From NCBI RefSeq assembly GCF_024655565.1, contig NZ_JANKOF010000030.1:1-47225 (forward strand): 47,225 bases of DNA. The letters run 5' to 3'. The position numbers and the translations under genes were made by a program. Source of the DNA: Nitratireductor sp. ZSWI3. Its GTDB lineage: Bacteria > Pseudomonadota > Alphaproteobacteria > Rhizobiales > Rhizobiaceae. Below the pieces are notes generated by a model that saw only the letters and a list, made by a program, of their open reading frames with translations, made no database searches and was not told where the DNA came from. Shown here in pieces: positions 45,061-47,225 of this stretch. Position 1 is the stretch's first letter, and each line of letters opens with the position of its first letter.

Positions 45061-45804
45061 CTATTTGGTGATATCGGCGCCGAACCACTTTTGCGAGATC
45101 TCGCTGAGCTTGCCGCTTTCCTTCAGCTTGGTGATCGCCGCGTCGATGCGGTCGCGCAGGGCCTTGCCCTCGTCGTCGTTGCGGAAGGGCAGCGCGTTGC
45201 GGATCTCCGAGAAGGGCTCGCCGGCCAGCGCCAGCGGCAGTGGCGTCTCCTTGATCACCTGGGTGGCACTCACCCGGTCCATGACGAAGGCATCGACGCG
45301 GCCGAGCGCCGTGTCCTGCTCGAGATTGCTCTCATAGGTCTTGATGTCGATCTCGTCCGCATAGGGAAGATCGCGCAGCAGCTGCTCGAAGTTCGAGCCC
45401 AGGTTGACGGCGACCGAGCGGCCCTTGAGGCTTTCCGGACCGGTGATCTCGCCCTCGTTGCCCTTCTTGACCACGACCTGCGCACCGTCGATCACATAGG
45501 GCTGGGAAAAGGCGAATTTCGCCTCGCGTTCCGGCGTGATGGTGATCTGGTTGGCGATCGTGTCGATGCGCTTCGATTCGAGCGCGCCCACAAGGCCGGA
45601 AAAGCTCATCGTGACGAAGTCCACCGTGTCGCCGGTCTCTTCGGCGACGGCGTTCATGAAATCCACTTCGAATCCCTGCAGCTTATCCTGCTTGACGAAG
45701 GTGAAAGGAAAATAGCCGCCGGACATGCCGACACGGATGGTCTCCGCCTGAGAGGCCGAAAGGGTGGCGGCGAGGACCGCCGCGGCGAGTGCCAGTTTAC
45801 GCAT
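45061..45804 (-). CDS. Polar amino acid (cystine-like) ABC transporter, substrate-binding protein
   Basis: A 247-residue periplasmic family-3 solute-binding protein. The signal peptide is MRKLALAAAVLAATLSASQA; the mature part begins ETIRVGMSGGYFPFTFV and has GFEVDFMNAVAEETGDTVDFV, ITPEREAKFAFSQPYVI and SVAVNLGSNFEQLLRDLP. It most resembles FliY/TcyA cystine binding proteins among those I know, so cystine or a similar polar amino acid is a reasonable guess. The start is the ATG with GGAG 6 nt upstream; that GGAG is itself within an earlier in-frame ATG codon (MEIS), which is therefore less likely. First gene of the transporter unit. Confidence 0.93.
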   Translation of the reverse strand: MRKLALAAAVLAATLSASQAETIRVGMSGGYFPFTFVKQDKLQGFEVDFMNAVAEETGDTVDFVTMSFSGLVGALESKRIDTIANQITITPEREAKFAFSQPYVIDGAQVVVKKGNEGEITGPESLKGRSVAVNLGSNFEQLLRDLPYADEIDIKTYESNLEQDTALGRVDAFVMDRVSATQVIKETPLPLALAGEPFSEIRNALPFRNDDEGKALRDRIDAAITKLKESGKLSEISQKWFGADITK

Positions 45805-46232
45805 CGAAATCTCCATCGCGCTGCAGCGCATCTGATTGACAAGCGCGGCGAAAATAGTGCTTTGAGTAGTTTTTTCCATGCCTGAGGCGATTGGAACCAG
45901 AAAAAAGAAAATCGATAGCGATTAGAAGCCGCATCGTAGGATGGAATTTTCATTTTCTGCATCCCGACGATCGCCATTTCATCACCGGGCATCTCCGCCG
46001 CGATGCCGATCAACCCCCGGAGTGGGGATTGTGTTCCAGGCCATGGTCCAATAGAAGCCGTGAAATCGCCACAAACTACCGAAAAATGCCCCGGTAAGAC
46101 CTCTGGTTCGGCGAAAAGCCTAACGGTGCGGGTAATGATTTTTAAAGCATGACGCTTCATTTTCTATAAGCGAACTGCCATTCTAGAATCTCTGCGCGAG
46201 GGCGCCATTTAAGGCGGGACACAAAGCCACTT
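45805..46232. other. AT-richer intergenic region, divergent promoters
   Basis: About 430 bp between the divergent ABC binding-protein and L,D-transpeptidase genes, visibly lower in GC than its neighbours. It should hold promoters for both. A 10-bp palindrome ATTCTAGAAT sits at 46180-46189, just before the transpeptidase leader, and TATAAG (46165-46170) is a possible -10 box for that gene. Short frames here (a TTG-started one of 68 codons) lack coding character. No RNA gene is recognised. Confidence 0.5.
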
Positions 46233-47225
46233 ATGAAACGCCTGGTCATACACGCACTCTTTCTGTCTGCGGCGCTGGCACTTGCCGGCTGCAACGAGAC
46301 GCTCGAGGACATCTCGCCCAAGGCCGACCGGCAACTGCCCGAGCGCATCGTGCTGGCCATGAAGGCCAAGGGGATGAGCAAGGGCTCTCCCGTCATGATG
46401 CGCATCTTCAAGGAAGAGGGAAAGCTGGAGGTCTGGAAAGCCAAGCAGACCGGTCGCTACGACCTGATCGCCAGCTACGACATCTGCAAATGGTCGGGCA
46501 AGCTCGGCCCCAAATTCACCGAAGGCGACCGCCAGGCGCCGGAGGGTTTCTACACGGTCCGCCCGGCGCAGATGAACCCGAAGTCGAGCTACTACCTGTC
46601 GTTCAACATGGGCTTTCCGAACGCCTACGACCAGGCCAACGGCCGCACCGGCCAGCATCTGATGGTGCATGGCGCCTGCTCTTCGGCCGGCTGCTATTCG
46701 ATGACCGACGAGCAGGTCGCCGAGATCTACGCCTTCGCGCGCGACTCCTTCAAGGGCGGCCAGCGCGAGTTCCAGATCCAGGCCTTCCCCTTCCGCATGA
46801 CCGCCGAGAACATGGCGCGCTACCGCGACGACCCGAATTACGCCTTCTGGAAGATGCTGAAGGAAGGCTACGATCATTTCGAGCTGACCAAGCTGCCGCC
46901 GAAGGTCGACGTCTGCGAGAAGCGCTACGTGTTCAACCGCCAGGCGCCCGAAGGCGAAAGCTTCTCGCCCACCGGTGCCTGCCCGCCGACGAGCCAGCCC
47001 GAATCGCTGATGATGGCGTATCAGCAGTACCAGACCCAATATGACAAGGCATTCTCCACAGCGCTCGGCGCCCGCACCAAAAGCGGCCCAGCCCCGTCGA
47101 TCGCCGGCCACAAGGAGGCCCTTCTTGTCGCCGACTGGAGCAAGCGCCGCGCCCGCGGCGAACGCGTCTCGCGCGAGCCGCCGAGCCTGACGCCCGTGCC
47201 CGCTGCGGTGGCGGCGGCACCCGAG
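46233..47225 (+). CDS. L,D-transpeptidase (YkuD/YafK-type) lipoprotein, 3' end outside window
   Basis: An open frame of at least 331 codons that runs off the window. It starts with a lipoprotein signal (MKRLVIHALFLSAALALAGC; lipobox LAGC with Cys20), so it is anchored at the inner or outer membrane on the periplasmic side. The catalytic YkuD motif is LMVHGACSSAGCYSM (about residues 144-158), with the nucleophilic Cys in SSAGC, the YafK-type form. The product would process or cross-link peptidoglycan, or tether proteins to it. The C-terminal part is low-complexity (Pro/Ala-rich near the window edge). Codon use is normal for the window. Confidence 0.9.
   Translation, partial: MKRLVIHALFLSAALALAGCNETLEDISPKADRQLPERIVLAMKAKGMSKGSPVMMRIFKEEGKLEVWKAKQTGRYDLIASYDICKWSGKLGPKFTEGDRQAPEGFYTVRPAQMNPKSSYYLSFNMGFPNAYDQANGRTGQHLMVHGACSSAGCYSMTDEQVAEIYAFARDSFKGGQREFQIQAFPFRMTAENMARYRDDPNYAFWKMLKEGYDHFELTKLPPKVDVCEKRYVFNRQAPEGESFSPTGACPPTSQPESLMMAYQQYQTQYDKAFSTALGARTKSGPAPSIAGHKEALLVADWSKRRARGERVSREPPSLTPVPAAVAAAPE

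Noticed and set aside
45891-46097. A TTG-started 68-codon plus-strand frame in the gap before the L,D-transpeptidase.
   Set aside because: Codon bias differs from real genes here, the start is poor, and no family is recognised; better explained as intergenic promoter DNA.

Overview
The window is high-GC, densely packed chromosomal DNA from an alphaproteobacterium, most likely of the order Hyphomicrobiales (Rhizobiales) and close to Mesorhizobium and its relatives. The basis is gene content and order recognised from memory: cobS/cobT beside a J-domain protein and bolA, aroK-aroB-corC divergent from xerD-accA, a liv operon carrying a small DUF6867-like membrane gene, and pyruvate carboxylase. 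No tRNA, rRNA, insertion sequence, phage gene or CRISPR array was seen. The DNA reads as core chromosome with small accessory modules.

Layout. 1-13.7 kb (minus strand): an MFS transporter, pyruvate carboxylase (pyc), a branched-chain amino acid ABC operon (livH-livM-livG-livF-DUF6867-substrate-binding protein) and methylmalonate-semialdehyde dehydrogenase (mmsA), divergent from a LysR regulator. Uptake of branched-chain amino acids, the valine-degradation enzyme and the anaplerotic enzyme fit one metabolic theme. LivG carries a C-terminal Ala/Lys-rich linker and a helix-hairpin-helix domain of a kind otherwise known from rhizobial NuoE tails.

14.6-18.1 kb: a four-gene minus-strand unit of membrane histidine kinase, FixJ/NarL-type regulator, exported HbpS/GlcG-family protein and exported ankyrin protein. 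It resembles a Gram-negative version of the Streptomyces HbpS-SenS-SenR three-component system. 18.2-19.6 kb: a CmlA/FloR-type chloramphenicol/florfenicol exporter preceded by a short leader peptide ORF and an adjacent perfect stem-loop, the layout of drug-inducible translation attenuation. 19.7-23.9 kb: a PPi-type phosphofructokinase, a DEAD-box helicase and ferredoxin-NADP reductase. 24.1-27.9 kb (plus): a hyuA-hyuB hydantoinase/oxoprolinase pair.

28-33.4 kb: a phytase-like esterase, cobT, a GFA-family protein, cobS and a J-domain protein (minus), then bolA (plus). 33.5-38.8 kb: corC-aroB-aroK (minus), and a tiny membrane protein, xerD and accA (plus). 39-40.7 kb: small hypotheticals and a HhH-GPD-type protein. 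41-43.4 kb: an ArsR-rhodanese fusion divergent from a fatty-acid-hydroxylase-family protein, a rhodanese and a SHOCT membrane protein, sharing a short promoter with a perfect palindrome. 43.4-45.8 kb: a polar amino acid (possibly cystine) ABC transporter. The window ends inside a lipoprotein L,D-transpeptidase gene. Many intergenic gaps hold long palindromes, several of them probable REP-like elements or terminators.
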